In this document: piece after piece, positions 54,862 to 64,000 of the stretch | How the letters are laid out: every line of letters starts with the position of its first letter | Numbering within the stretch: the first letter of the stretch is position 1 | From: Lonicera japonica | Lineage: Eukaryota > Streptophyta > Magnoliopsida > Dipsacales > Caprifoliaceae | NCBI GenBank assembly: GCA_021464415.1 | Contig: CM038468.1 | Location: forward strand, 37,126,969 to 37,190,968 | Reading direction: 5' to 3' | Length of the DNA: 64,000 nucleotides | Made by a program: the position numbers and the translations under genes | Notes under the pieces: model-generated | What the model saw: the letters and a program-made list of their open reading frames with translations, nothing else | What the model was told of the DNA's origin: nothing | Database searches by the model: none

Positions 54862-55640
54862 GCTTGTCATTTTCCCTGATTTTTTTACCTTTTTCTCATT
54901 TTTCTCCTGCAGGAATACTTCAGAGAAACATTTTTCGAAGCCTTTCTAACATACCGCACACTTATGGTAAAAAACCCAAGGAAAAGACTTCCAAGTCATC
55001 TCTCCGAAAATCGCGAGAAAAAAAATCTTCAGTTAAAAGGAATCTCTGATCTCCCAAAGAAAGAAAATATCAGAATAAAGACGGGAATAGAAAGAATTGA
55101 AAGAGTAGAAAAGAGAAAAAACCCGCATAAGTGCCCATAGTGAGCGAGAGAAACAGAAATGCAGAGTGACAGGGAGAACCACACCAAAAGTGACAGCTAG
55201 GCCAAAACCGGCTCAGGGCTTCGTTTTGGGTGAGTAAGGCTCCTGATCACAACAAAGGGATAAAAGACTGTTGGTTAAAAACAGAGAAGGCTAGGAAAAG
55301 TCTTTCCCAAAGTGAAAAGATGTGGGCCCACAAAGTGAAAAGATGAGAACTAAAGAGATTAGGGATTAGAGATTGCCCTTTAAAGCAAATTTTCTTTTCA
55401 ACACGATACAGAAGAGATGACTTGGAAATAAACCTTCGAATCGTCACTCCGCGAAGAACAGAAAATATCCGAAAACTGCTTTCTCAAAGAAGTGTTCTCA
55501 CTCGAGAAAAACATAAGAGTAAAAATTCAGAACAAATACGGGGAAATTAAGGACATCTGGACAAAGATTAAAACCCCCGATAAAGCTCTTTTCACTCACT
55601 AAATTTCTCTCTCTCACTCTAGTAGTCGAAGAGAGACAAC
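54862..55640. other. Tat 3-prime region, non-coding
   Basis: A-rich, with no family motif in any frame. Upstream of the tandem repeats. Confidence 0.45.
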
Positions 55641-56074
55641 CAATTTCACCGAAGTGCAAACCACAAACACAAGCCCTTCTTGAGGCAAAACACGAGCACA
55701 AGCCCTTGCCGAAGTGCAAACCACAAACACAAGCCCTTCTTGAGGCAAAACACGAGCACAAGCCCTTGTCGAAGTGCAAACCACAAACACAAGCCCTCCT
55801 CGAGGCAAAACACGAGCACAAGCCCTCGCCAGAGGCAAAAAGCACTCACAGAAGCCCTCCCCGAGGCTATTTTTCTTTTTTTCTACAGATCAAAAGTCCT
55901 CCCGGAGAGGCAAATTGTAGCAATGGTAGTCCTCCCACATGAGGTGATAAGATCTAAAGCCCTCCCAGAGAGGCAAAGTGGAGCAATGGTAGTCCTCCCA
56001 CATGAGGCGATAAGATCGAAAGCCCTCCCAGAGAGGCAAAGTGTAGCAACGGTAGTCCTCCCACCTGACGCGAG
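55641..56074 (+). repeat. GAGGCAAA-type tandem repeats, left part
   Basis: Three units of exactly about 60 bp (55648-55830: CCGAAGTGCAAACCACAAAC then GAGGCAAAACACGAGCACAA) are followed by units of about 60 bp with AAGCCCTCCCAGAGAGGCAA and AATGGTAGTCCTCCCACATG. Period and sequence are continued at 57382. ORFs on both strands are repeat artefacts. Confidence 0.85.
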
Positions 56075-57381
56075 TGATGGAAACTAAGTTCCATAATCAT
56101 TTAATATTGCGTATAGACCGAACAAAATTTTTATGTAAAACCCTAGTGTGGAATCGGATTTTACCTTCGAGATCTCTCTGGTTTGATCTCGTCTCAGCAC
56201 GAACAGGGATTGGTGGAGACAAATCGTGAACACGGGCTCGATAGAACCTCAAGATCTTCTATCGTATTCCTTTCGCCATGCAATCCTGTACCTAGTGTGG
56301 GCTGCGGTATCACCAAGATCTCCCCATCTACTCTTTACGGCACAAACCCTAAATTCGTGAGAATTATTGTGTCGAGAGAATAGGCAAGGCTGGCATATAT
56401 AAAAGGCTACGATAGGGACCCTAAGGAGAAATAAGTGTTTGGGCTTACTATGGACAACTGGAATCCTAATTCGATTAAGAATTGATTCCTTCCATAAATT
56501 ATAATTCACACCACTAAAGAATTATGATTGCACTTCCGTCCTTATCTCAAAATTATATTTCGAGCTCCTTATTATTAAATACCTATTATTCTCCCCACGT
56601 TAAGATTACAGATAACCGTCATTTAAATTAAATTACTGACAATTATATTTAAATGACTTCTTAATCCTTGAGCCTACCACTTAACTTATTTGACATGTTG
56701 GATTAACATAATCCACTTGCAGGGTTTGACATGATCAAAACTTATAAGCTTCTCAAGGGGTTATCATCAATCCCTATACCGGGACGCGAATTCCGTCAAT
56801 AATTAATATTCATCATACATATAGTGTCGCCATCCAATTCATGAAGATTATTGATTCATAAATGAATCTCACTTTTAATGAGTCAAAACAACAAACACTA
56901 CATATATATGTCTATTAATTATTTCAAGATTAAGAGCATAAGTAATCATAATAACCATGGGATTTTAAATGGTTTTATATAGTCAGTATAAAAACAATTA
57001 ACCCAAACTGGTCCTGTTCAATACACATAAAGTGTACTAGCACAACGAGTTAAAACTGCACCATTTCTTGTAGTCAAGATAAACTACTAAAACTTGTGCT
57101 ACAATCCTACCGATGGTTGTCCAATTCCATCTAAGAACGTGAACCAATAAACTTATATTTCACAAGAACCGATGATATGATCCTCTGTGTGTAAGCTATA
57201 CTCTACACACCAAATCATCTACTATATGGAATAAAAGACACACACATGCATAATATTTAAATAAATAATATCATGTAACCATTGCCCATAAATATTCTCA
57301 TTAAAATAGCAAAATCGAGTCTATATAACATATCAAAACCAATAATAATAAAATCATGGCTTTTAGTATATCACTCTAACA
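56075..57381. mobile_element. Solo LTR inserted in the Tat tandem repeats
   Basis: 1307 bp with TG..CA ends (TGATGGAAACTAAG to CACTCTAACA) and a perfect 5-bp duplication GCGAG (56070-56074, 57382-57386). The flanking repeat unit is continuous across it. In reverse it starts TGTTAGAGTGATATAC, a form common in plant Copia LTRs, so the element may be on the minus strand. No interior remains. Confidence 0.9.
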
Positions 57382-57774
57382 GCGAGAAGATCAAAAGCCC
57401 TCCCAGAGAGGCAAAGTGGAGCAATCGTAGTCCTCCCACATGAGGCGAGAAGATCAAAAGCCCTCCCACAGAGGCAAAATGAAGTAACGGTAGTCCTCCC
57501 ACCTGAGGCGAGAAGATCAAAAGCCCTCCCAGAGAGGCAAAGTGTAGCAACCATAGTCCTCCCATCTGAGGTGAGTGGAGCAATGGTAGTCCTCCCATCT
57601 GAGGCAAGTGGAGCAAATAAAAGCCCTCGAAAGAGGCAAGGAGGTAACACAAGCCCTCTCCGGAGGCATTCACAAAACATTTTTATATACGCACACTTCC
57701 TTAGAGTTCTTGCGGGAGCAATGGACCACGGTCTCTTCCAGTCGCCTCAATTCCTTGCAAGCAAGGAGTTTGAG
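57382..57774 (+). repeat. GAGGCAAA-type tandem repeats, right part
   Basis: Four or more units of about 60 bp with AAGCCCTCCCAGAGAGGCAA and GTAGTCCTCCCACCTGAGGC continue the array interrupted at 56074. The end of the interval (57690-57774) leads to the 3-prime LTR. No clear polypurine tract was seen. Confidence 0.8.
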
Positions 57775-58558
57775 TCGAAACACCCCGATCCGTGACCCCC
57801 GCAAGAACCTTAATGACTATCGAGAAGTACAGTACTTGGGACCCGAGACCCACCCGAGCACCCGAAACTGCCTCGAAAGGGTTTGTTAGCCAAACAAACC
57901 TATTTTTAAGAGGGATTATCGCCCGACATATCATTATGTAACGCAAAAATCTCTCATGTGTCGCACGACAAACCCCTCTGACCCAGACCATCCACTCTCT
58001 GACACATCAGTCTGTCAGAGAATCACTTCAACCGTTTGTCGCGCGACATGTCGCTCGACAATTGCCCTGTTTAGGGAAATGTCGCGCGACAATCCTCTCC
58101 CAACACTATAAATAGGCCAACACCCCCAAGGGTTCAAGGACAGCAACTTGGGATTTAAGAATTCTAGACTGATATCTGACTTTTTGGTCTTTTATCAAGT
58201 ATTTTCTACAATTATCTTATTTCTGAAGAATTATCGAATCTATTCCCAACACTCGACGTGTCCCGCTTCTGGAATCGAATTCTCAAAAATATCTGAAGAA
58301 GAAAAAGATTATTATCGCCGGAGATCTCTCTGCCGTATTATATTTTCTTTCTTATTATTATTCTCGCCGGGAAGGTACAGAAAATCTCTTCTAGTATTTA
58401 AAATTAGATATATGTGTACTTTTGTTTTACTTCTGTTGTTCTGTCCACGTTTTATTTGAATAAATTTATTGCCAAGTTATAAAATAGTCCATTGTTTTCA
58501 AAACAAAAGGCCCTGATAAAACCATTTACAAAACTAGAAAAGTAAGTATATTATCATT
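57775..58558 (+). repeat. Truncated 3-prime LTR of the Tat element
   Basis: Collinear with 37322-37974 and 39508-39650 of the 5-prime LTR, without the nested insert. Palindromes lie at 57959-57970, 58037-58048, 58049-58060 and 58080-58091, with TATAAATA at 58107-58114. Similarity ends near 58558, where unrelated sequence begins. The first bases are TCGAAACACC instead of TGTAGACACC. Confidence 0.82.
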
Positions 58559-58560
58559 CG

Positions 58561-59014
58561 AAAAATGTGCACTTATGATGTTGTACAAGAAAATGTGTCG
58601 AGGCACTCGTATAAGATCAAAGTAGATCGCAAGTCCACTGATCTTGTTGCAGGTATACATTCATCTAAATTACTTAATTCTTAATCTTTTATTTTAAATT
58701 TATATGGTTAATGATATATTGTGATTTAATTTTTGTTAGTTATGGTGTTGAGATCGATTGTCGCACATTCGCTCTCGACTAGTTGATATAGCTATTGAGG
58801 AAGAAGAGGATGTCATTCATTCGATAGATAAACTGCCACACGGAACCAGGTTTGATGATATATAACAAGATTGTTGTCAATATATGCTACGATTTCATTT
58901 TCACAGCCTATATTTACTTAATACAGATGGCAGACTAAATTTTCACTGGATGGAACTCCGATACATGTTTTGACTCACTATAGGGACTAGCTGGATCGTA
59001 TACGAGCGGAGCAG
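58561..59014 (+). pseudogene. PMD-like gene fragment with exon-intron structure
   Basis: Three short coding blocks are joined by GT..AG-like boundaries: about 58562-58655 (donor GCAG then GTATAC), about 58741-58850 and 58926-59014. The last one encodes RWQTKFSLDGTPIHVLTHYR, a stop, then LDRIRAEQ. This resembles the PMD segment around HYRDxLDxL in MAIL-type proteins. The match is short and includes a stop, so the family call is tentative. It directly abuts the broken Tat LTR. Confidence 0.4.
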
Positions 59015-59550
59015 GTAATTCGAATGATTCTAATCTTAATTAATATCAATTAATATTTTCTTGATCAAAATACTAAGAATGAAACAAATTAGTGAGCTGA
59101 ATATAAGAGTAATGGTTTATAGTTGGGTGTTTATTTCACAATAAAAGACTTAGGTTTCATTTGATTGCAAAGATGGAAAAGAAAAATAAATTTAGTTAGT
59201 TTGTGTGAAAATATAGAAAATAAGGATATCACCCCTATCACTTAACTTAATTTTCAACTTTTCACCAAAAATAACTTATATAATTTTTATATCGGGACAG
59301 TTAAACTCCTTATCTTATAGTCATAACATTAAGACTCCATTTGATAACAACATGTAAAAGAAAAATAAAAACACTTGATTTAGGTAAAAAGATGGAAAAT
59401 AAGTTGAAACATATGATGAGATGCACTCCATTTCATGCTCATTTTTATGAGTAGATGTCATCCATCTTTCATTATTTTTGTGAAATTTTTTTCTTCCTAA
59501 ACTACCAAATAAAATTTCTTCATGAAAAAATCATGAAGTAAAAAGATATT
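59015..59550. other. AT-rich spacer
   Basis: No gene. Contains similar GATGGAAAAGAAAAATAAA-like stretches near 59172 and 59353. Confidence 0.4.
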
Positions 59551-59891
59551 TGTAATACCCCGTATTTTAATTTGTTCTAAATTGAAGTATATTAGCTTAT
59601 TTATACTCAAATGAGTGATCGTTTGGTAATTCGGGTGATCCGAATCGATTTCGGTTGGTAAATAGGAAATTTTGGTTATTCGCGATTTGTTGATTTTAGC
59701 TAACTTTGAGCTATCGTAACGTCTTCGTTACATATCCGATCAAGATTCCGTTTGCATATGTATTTAGTATTTGTATAATTCTACAACTTTTGTGTTTTGA
59801 TCGAAGGCTAATTCGCACTCCTTGTGGGTCAAAAGAGGGTGCAAAGTAGGTCCATCGTTAAATTCTAGTCATTCGGTAGCGCTTCGGCAGA

Positions 59892-61120
59892 TGTAGACAC
59901 CCCGATCCGTGACCCCCGCAAGAACCCTAACGACCTACGAGAACTACTGTTTTTAGAATCCGAGACCCACCCGAGCACCCGAAACTACCCCGAAGGGGTT
60001 TGTTGCGCGACAAACCTATTTTTTGTGGGATTGTCGCACGACATATCAGTATGTCGCGCGACAATCACGGGTATGTTGCGCGACAAACACTCCTTTGTCG
60101 CACGACAGACCCCTCTGCACCCGACCAACCACTTTCTGACACATCACAGTGTCAGAACCCATCACTTCAGCCGTTTGTCGCGCGACAAACAGGCACAGTG
60201 AAATAGGAATGTCGCACGACAAACAGAGATGTCGCGCGACACTTGCCCTTTCTGGAGAAATGTCGCGCGACAATCCTCCCCGAGCAGTATAAATAGGCCA
60301 ACACCCCCAAGGGTTCTAGACGGCAACTTCTTGCCACGGTTTCTACACCAAAACGCCTTATTCTCTCTCATATTTTCTAATCTTTAAGCCTTCTCCGGAA
60401 GCATCTGCGATAACATTTATTTCCGCAAGAGTCTTGGATCTAATCTTGGCACCCGGAGTGCCACCTTCTAGAGTCAGACCGCCGAAAATATTTCTAAGAG
60501 GAAAGCTAATATCCGTCAGAGGTCTTCTCTGCCGTATTATATTTTCTCTCTCTTATTCTTATATATATCGCCGGGAAGGTAACTAAAGTCTCTTCTAGTA
60601 ATTAAATAAGATATTTGTATATTAGTTTTATTGTAGACTTGTTTAAAACTCGATTTTTCTAACACGCTCGAAAAGTGGTGACATAGTTGTGGTAGATTCC
60701 TAACGCGCTCGAAAAGTAGGTTTTTCCGGAAAGCAGTAGAATATCAGTAAAAGCATCCAAGTTTTCCAACATAGAATAAACATATAAGACCACTAGAGAC
60801 CGAAAGGACGGAATGGGTGCTTAACACCTTCCCAAATCGTAATATAGTTCCCGAACCCTATAGAATCATGGTTTCGTAGACAAACGTGTAAAGAAAGGCT
60901 TATCTGTAGCATTTCCTCTTACACAACTATTTTGTCCGTTTTCTCGTAAAACGTACTGGCGACTCTGAACGAATCCCCTTGCATCTAGAAATAGGATAGA
61001 GGGACACCCGATATGAATTATCAACACATAGAAGTAAATGGAACAACGGAATCCTTTCCGATGTTTCAGACTCCCAAACCAGAGGCTAAGACCCGGGGGT
61101 CGCATTTGCGGATTCTCACA
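59892..61120 (+). mobile_element. Tat-type solo LTR nested in the Tekay-like LTR
   Basis: 1229 bp, TGTAGACACC to GATTCTCACA, with a perfect duplication GCAGA (59887-59891, 61121-61125). It is homologous to the Tat LTRs at 37322 and 57775 but lacks part of the middle. It has about nine TGTCGCGCGACA-type palindromes between 60001 and 60272 and TATAAATA at 60289-60296. A short inverted repeat (TCTGACA / TGTCAGA, 60135-60157) lies among them. Confidence 0.93.
60001..60296 (+). promoter_or_regulatory. Palindrome cluster and TATA box in the Tat-type solo LTR
   Basis: Perfect TGTCGCGCGACA at 60052-60063, 60176-60187, 60230-60241 and 60261-60272. One-change copies lie at 60001, 60032, 60074, 60096 and 60210. 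TATAAATA follows at 60289-60296. This is the densest cluster in the window. Confidence 0.75.
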
Positions 61121-61313
61121 GCAGAGCGCTGTCTTCGTCAAATTTTCGGGAATGATTGGTCCATAATTTTGAAAAACTTCCTTTTAGGAAGTTGTAAATC
61201 TTTGAATTACCTTTCCGTGGACATAAAGATCACCTCAATGCGAGTTCCGAGTAAGAAGTTATGACCAAAATACCAACAGTGGTTAGTGCTGTGAAATCAG
61301 CTTTGGCTGAGAG

Positions 61314-61427
61314 CTCCCAAGATCGATCTTGGGAGGTCCAAGATCGATCTTGGAGCCTTGTGTGTCATGATCTTTGGCTGAGAGCTCCCAAGATCGATCT
61401 TGGGAGGGCCAAAGATTGATCTTAGAG
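61314..61427 (+). promoter_or_regulatory. GATCGATC-centred palindromes in the Tekay-like LTR
   Basis: Two 22-bp perfect palindromes (61314-61335, 61385-61406), both centred on GATCGATC with CTCCCAA and TTGGGAG arms. Between them is an 18-bp palindrome TCCAAGATCGATCTTGGA (61337-61354). A degenerate fourth copy starts at about 61409. The pairs repeat with a 71-bp period. No TATA box lies close by. Confidence 0.75.
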
Positions 61428-63668
61428 CCCTGGGTGTCGAATTTTCTAGAGTTTTAACCCCATTTTCTCACCATTTTCGACCCAAGCTCACTCCCATCAA
61501 CTAGACGGATCTAGAGATAGATAAAAGTGGGTTCTTTGAAGGATTCTCACTCCTTTTTTAACACCAATCCGAGATAAAAACTCTAAATTCTCCGAATCAT
61601 CCCCTAGTCACTATTCATCGTCTTCTTCGTGGTGTTTGCTTGGGGAAAGGCTGAAAGCTTCATCTTTTCTCTTTCTTCTTCGCTAATAAGTCGAGGTAGG
61701 GGTTTATATGTTCTCAAACCTCAATAATATAGTTTAAACTCATGTTAATTGTTTCATTTGAACTATATGTAATTGGAATACTACCACTTGATTAAGGAAA
61801 TGATGATTTATGATGTTTAAAGTCATGAGCATGTATCTTGGAGCAAGATATGCCATTTACACTTTATATACGTGTCTTCATTGCATTATATGATCTATTC
61901 CTCGGGTGTATGGATCTTATTTATTGTTATAAGGATTGGTTGATGGATTATATACACCAAGGAATAGGGAATGAAATTGGTTATAGTGTAAATGACATAA
62001 ATTGTTTCAATATTCATCCTTTAGCATGTTTATTGTCATTGATAATATAAAAGTATTCAAAGTAAAGAAATATATGCCATTTAAACTCCAGACTTAAACC
62101 TTGGTTGATTTCTATGGTTGCCTTAAAGGTATATATAATTACATAGGGAATAAGGGTTGATAAATAATTGTGTATACACCGCAAGGGACGTAGATGAATG
62201 ATTCATAGAGTTTACATGGCATATGTTGTCTTTAGAGCATATATAGAAGCAAGCCATGCTATCCAAACTCGATATTCACGTGTTTTTGATTTATATGGGA
62301 TATTCCTTGGATACACACCTCTTGATTGGATTAACATGGATTTATAAATGGCTATTGTGTATGCCAAAGGATGTGAATGCATGTTGGATAGAGTTTGAAT
62401 GGCATAGGTTGTTCATAATTGGCATATAGAGCATGAAATGCATATTATGCATCTTTATTGTGTCAACCTGGCATCATGACGGTATTCTAGCAAATCCGGA
62501 TATCTCTTATAGTATATGGCACGGATGTTGTTTCATGAGGAGCTTACATCTCTTTATCTCTAACTTATGCTTGTAGCGGAGCATTTGGATGCTTCAAGGA
62601 TTCTTAATTCTTATGGCAACTTATGAGAATTTCATTATTATATTGATATCTCCGGGTCGGAGATGATTGGTCAATGGAATCTCTTGAAAATGATTGTACT
62701 TGGTCGTGGATAACCAAGGGTGATTTGAATATCTATTTTCATAGTGTTTGCCGGAATGGAAAAAATAGGCAAGGCTCGGTGCCCTTGGGTTGAAAAGCCC
62801 TAAACCCCTGGGGGAGTAATGTATGGCCGCCTATCAGTCACCGTGTGGAGCCCGGGAACATAGGCAAATTGGCAAGGCACTAATGGTTCTGTGATTATGA
62901 TTCTATCGGTGGACTTGAGGTCCAAATTGTGATCTATTGATGTATTCTGGGGCTGATGGGCCATGCTATTCTATAAGGCCATTGGGCCAACTTATGGCTG
63001 TTATCGGATGGCGGTTGGGCCACCTTGCATTCAGTATTAGTATTGGCACATTTGGGCTACGTGATTCAATGGTTGACACAAAGAGAGGTAACCTGCATAT
63101 GCATGAGCATGCATTGTTTTTGTGAAATCATGATATTTACATGGATTGATGGTTAAGAAGTAGATTATCAACAAGTTGCATTGTTTCATAGAATTATGGT
63201 TGAAGTATAGACTATTAAGAAATTAATGGTTATGCTTTTCAAACATGTTATCCCTTATTTCCCTCCCTACTGAGCGATATGCTCACCCCGTTTTCTAACT
63301 ATTACAGGTACACATGGGACGTGTGATGTTAATGAGATGGCGGGTTCGGGACCAAAATAGAGAGCTCTGATATAGATTCATCATTTTGATGTGTATATGT
63401 TATCTTGGGAAGCAACGGCTAGCCCGAAGTGTTATATATTGCTTGAACTTATTTAATTGGTTTTGTGTAACAGCTGTATGCATGTTTATATACAGTACTA
63501 TCATCATCAGTATGATTATGAAGATATTGTTTAACACGCGTGATATTACTATTTGAATTTCCTTATGTATTTATATACATACCCATTTTAGTCAATCTAA
63601 TGTGAGTTAGTAGCACTCCAGGTCTTAATTACGGGTGTTATCCTGTAGATTAAGGCAGGGGTGTTACA

Positions 63669-64000
63669 ATATCCCTTCACATATCTCTATTTATTTTTTA
63701 ACTTCTTACAAAAAATACCTGTTTTAATTAACTTCAATTTTTTTCACTAATAATAATAAAATAAAACCATTTAAAGCTAAAGTAAATGTCACTGTCACTT
63801 TTCATATAATAAAAAACAAGGATATCTTAGGGTGTTTTGTTTTTTAATCCTTCGATATTGCAGAAAAAATCACGTGACAGCTAGACCGTCTGCCACATTG
63901 GGCTATTCTTCTTTTGATTTGATGAGATTCTCACGTCCCTAGTTCCCTCTAATCATTTTTTCGAGAAAATGTATTTTATTCGTTTTGTACACCTAAAATT
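63669..64000. other. AT-rich flank at window end
   Basis: No gene, RNA or repeat that I can support. Confidence 0.4.

Larger units (their letters stand above)
37322..58558 (+). mobile_element. Tat-lineage Ty3/gypsy retrotransposon with two antisense genes
   Basis: 5-prime LTR 37322-40391, primer site 40393, gag, AP, RT, RNase H, archaeal-type second RNase H, integrase to 48007, then 9.8 kb of 3-prime region before a truncated 3-prime LTR (57775 on). The 3-prime region holds two minus-strand PMD genes, a minisatellite and GAGGCAAA-type repeats. Dual RNase H, an antisense extra ORF and tandem repeats in the 3-prime region are known traits of Tat elements. Three insertions or arrays inflate it to 21 kb. 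Coding decay is heavy. No target duplication can be tested because the 3-prime LTR is cut. Confidence 0.85.
59551..63668 (+). mobile_element. Ty3/gypsy solo LTR (Tekay/Del-like) with a nested solo LTR
   Basis: Starts TGTAATACCCCG and ends GGGTGTTACA, the usual ends of Tekay/Del-type LTRs. Flanks ATATT and ATATC agree at four of five bases. Without the nested insert and its duplication (1234 bp) it is 2884 bp, within the range for this group. The final 400 bp (CTACTGAGCGATATGCTCAC, ACAGGTACACATGGG) also fit. No coding region. The palindrome cluster lies at 61314-61427. Confidence 0.82.

Noticed and set aside
55498..56087. Cys/Ala-rich and His/Lys-rich repeat ORFs (and 57363-57680)
   Set aside because: They are open on both strands because of the 60-bp repeats. 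No start context or domain.
61838..62050. Short plus-strand ORFs in the Tekay-like LTR (also 62937-63125)
   Set aside because: They are within a solo LTR, lack motifs and are short.
1..64000. tRNA, rRNA or CRISPR features
   Set aside because: No cloverleaf with a credible anticodon arm, no rRNA-like segments and no spacer-repeat array were recognised. tRNA-like matches are only primer-binding sites.

Overview
The window is repeat-rich plant nuclear DNA, almost certainly from an angiosperm. I found no ordinary host gene. Nearly every base belongs to a transposable element, an endogenous pararetrovirus, or a nested remnant of one. The angiosperm call rests on Sirevirus Copia elements, a Tat-lineage Ty3/gypsy element with dual RNase H, a MULE carrying an OTU domain, a PIF/Harbinger element, plant-mobile-domain (PMD) genes and a florendovirus-like caulimovirid. 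Most reading frames carry stops or frameshifts; the exact species cannot be read from the sequence.

Layout. (1) 51-3593: a minus-strand MULE transposase fused to an OTU-type cysteine protease, decayed. (2) 3605-25663: an endogenous pararetrovirus on the plus strand, split by two Sirevirus insertions. These are a gag-only element at 7175-11917 and a nearly complete gag-pol element with an extra 3-prime ORF at 13325-23342 (perfect target duplication CACAT). Without the two insertions the viral DNA is about 7.3 kb, which is one caulimovirid genome. (3) 26470-34490: an 8.0-kb PIF/Harbinger element (TSD TTA) with its transposase, its Myb-like partner gene, a PMD gene and an unrecognised two-exon gene. 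(4) 35476-37031: a Sirevirus solo LTR (TSD AAATA). (5) 37322-about 58558: a large Tat-lineage element with gag-AP-RT-RH-aRH-IN on the plus strand. It is followed by two antisense PMD genes; one is spliced, and its first intron holds a roughly 26-copy minisatellite. Solo LTRs are nested at 37975-39507 and 56075-57381 (TSD GCGAG). (6) 58561-59014: a PMD-like gene fragment. (7) 59551-63668: a Tekay/Del-like solo LTR containing a Tat-type solo LTR at 59892-61120 (TSD GCAGA).

The most striking pattern is regulatory. Each LTR-retrotransposon family carries its own cluster of short CpG-centred palindromes just upstream of a TATA box. In the Tat element the same palindrome (TGTCGCGCGACA) lies upstream of the LTR TATA box and also upstream of the TATA boxes of both antisense PMD genes. 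In the complete Sirevirus the LTR palindrome (CAGTCGACTG core) recurs three times ahead of the extra 3-prime ORF. A Tekay-like LTR carries GATCGATC-centred palindromes. The Harbinger element has TCGTATG/CATACGA repeats at both ends. This looks like element-specific operator sets shared among all promoters of one element, which would let one factor or one methylation state control sense and antisense genes together.

Nesting gives a relative order. The pararetrovirus predates both Sireviruses. The Sireviruses have LTR pairs about 98% identical by eye, so they are fairly recent. The Tat and Tekay layers are older and more eroded.
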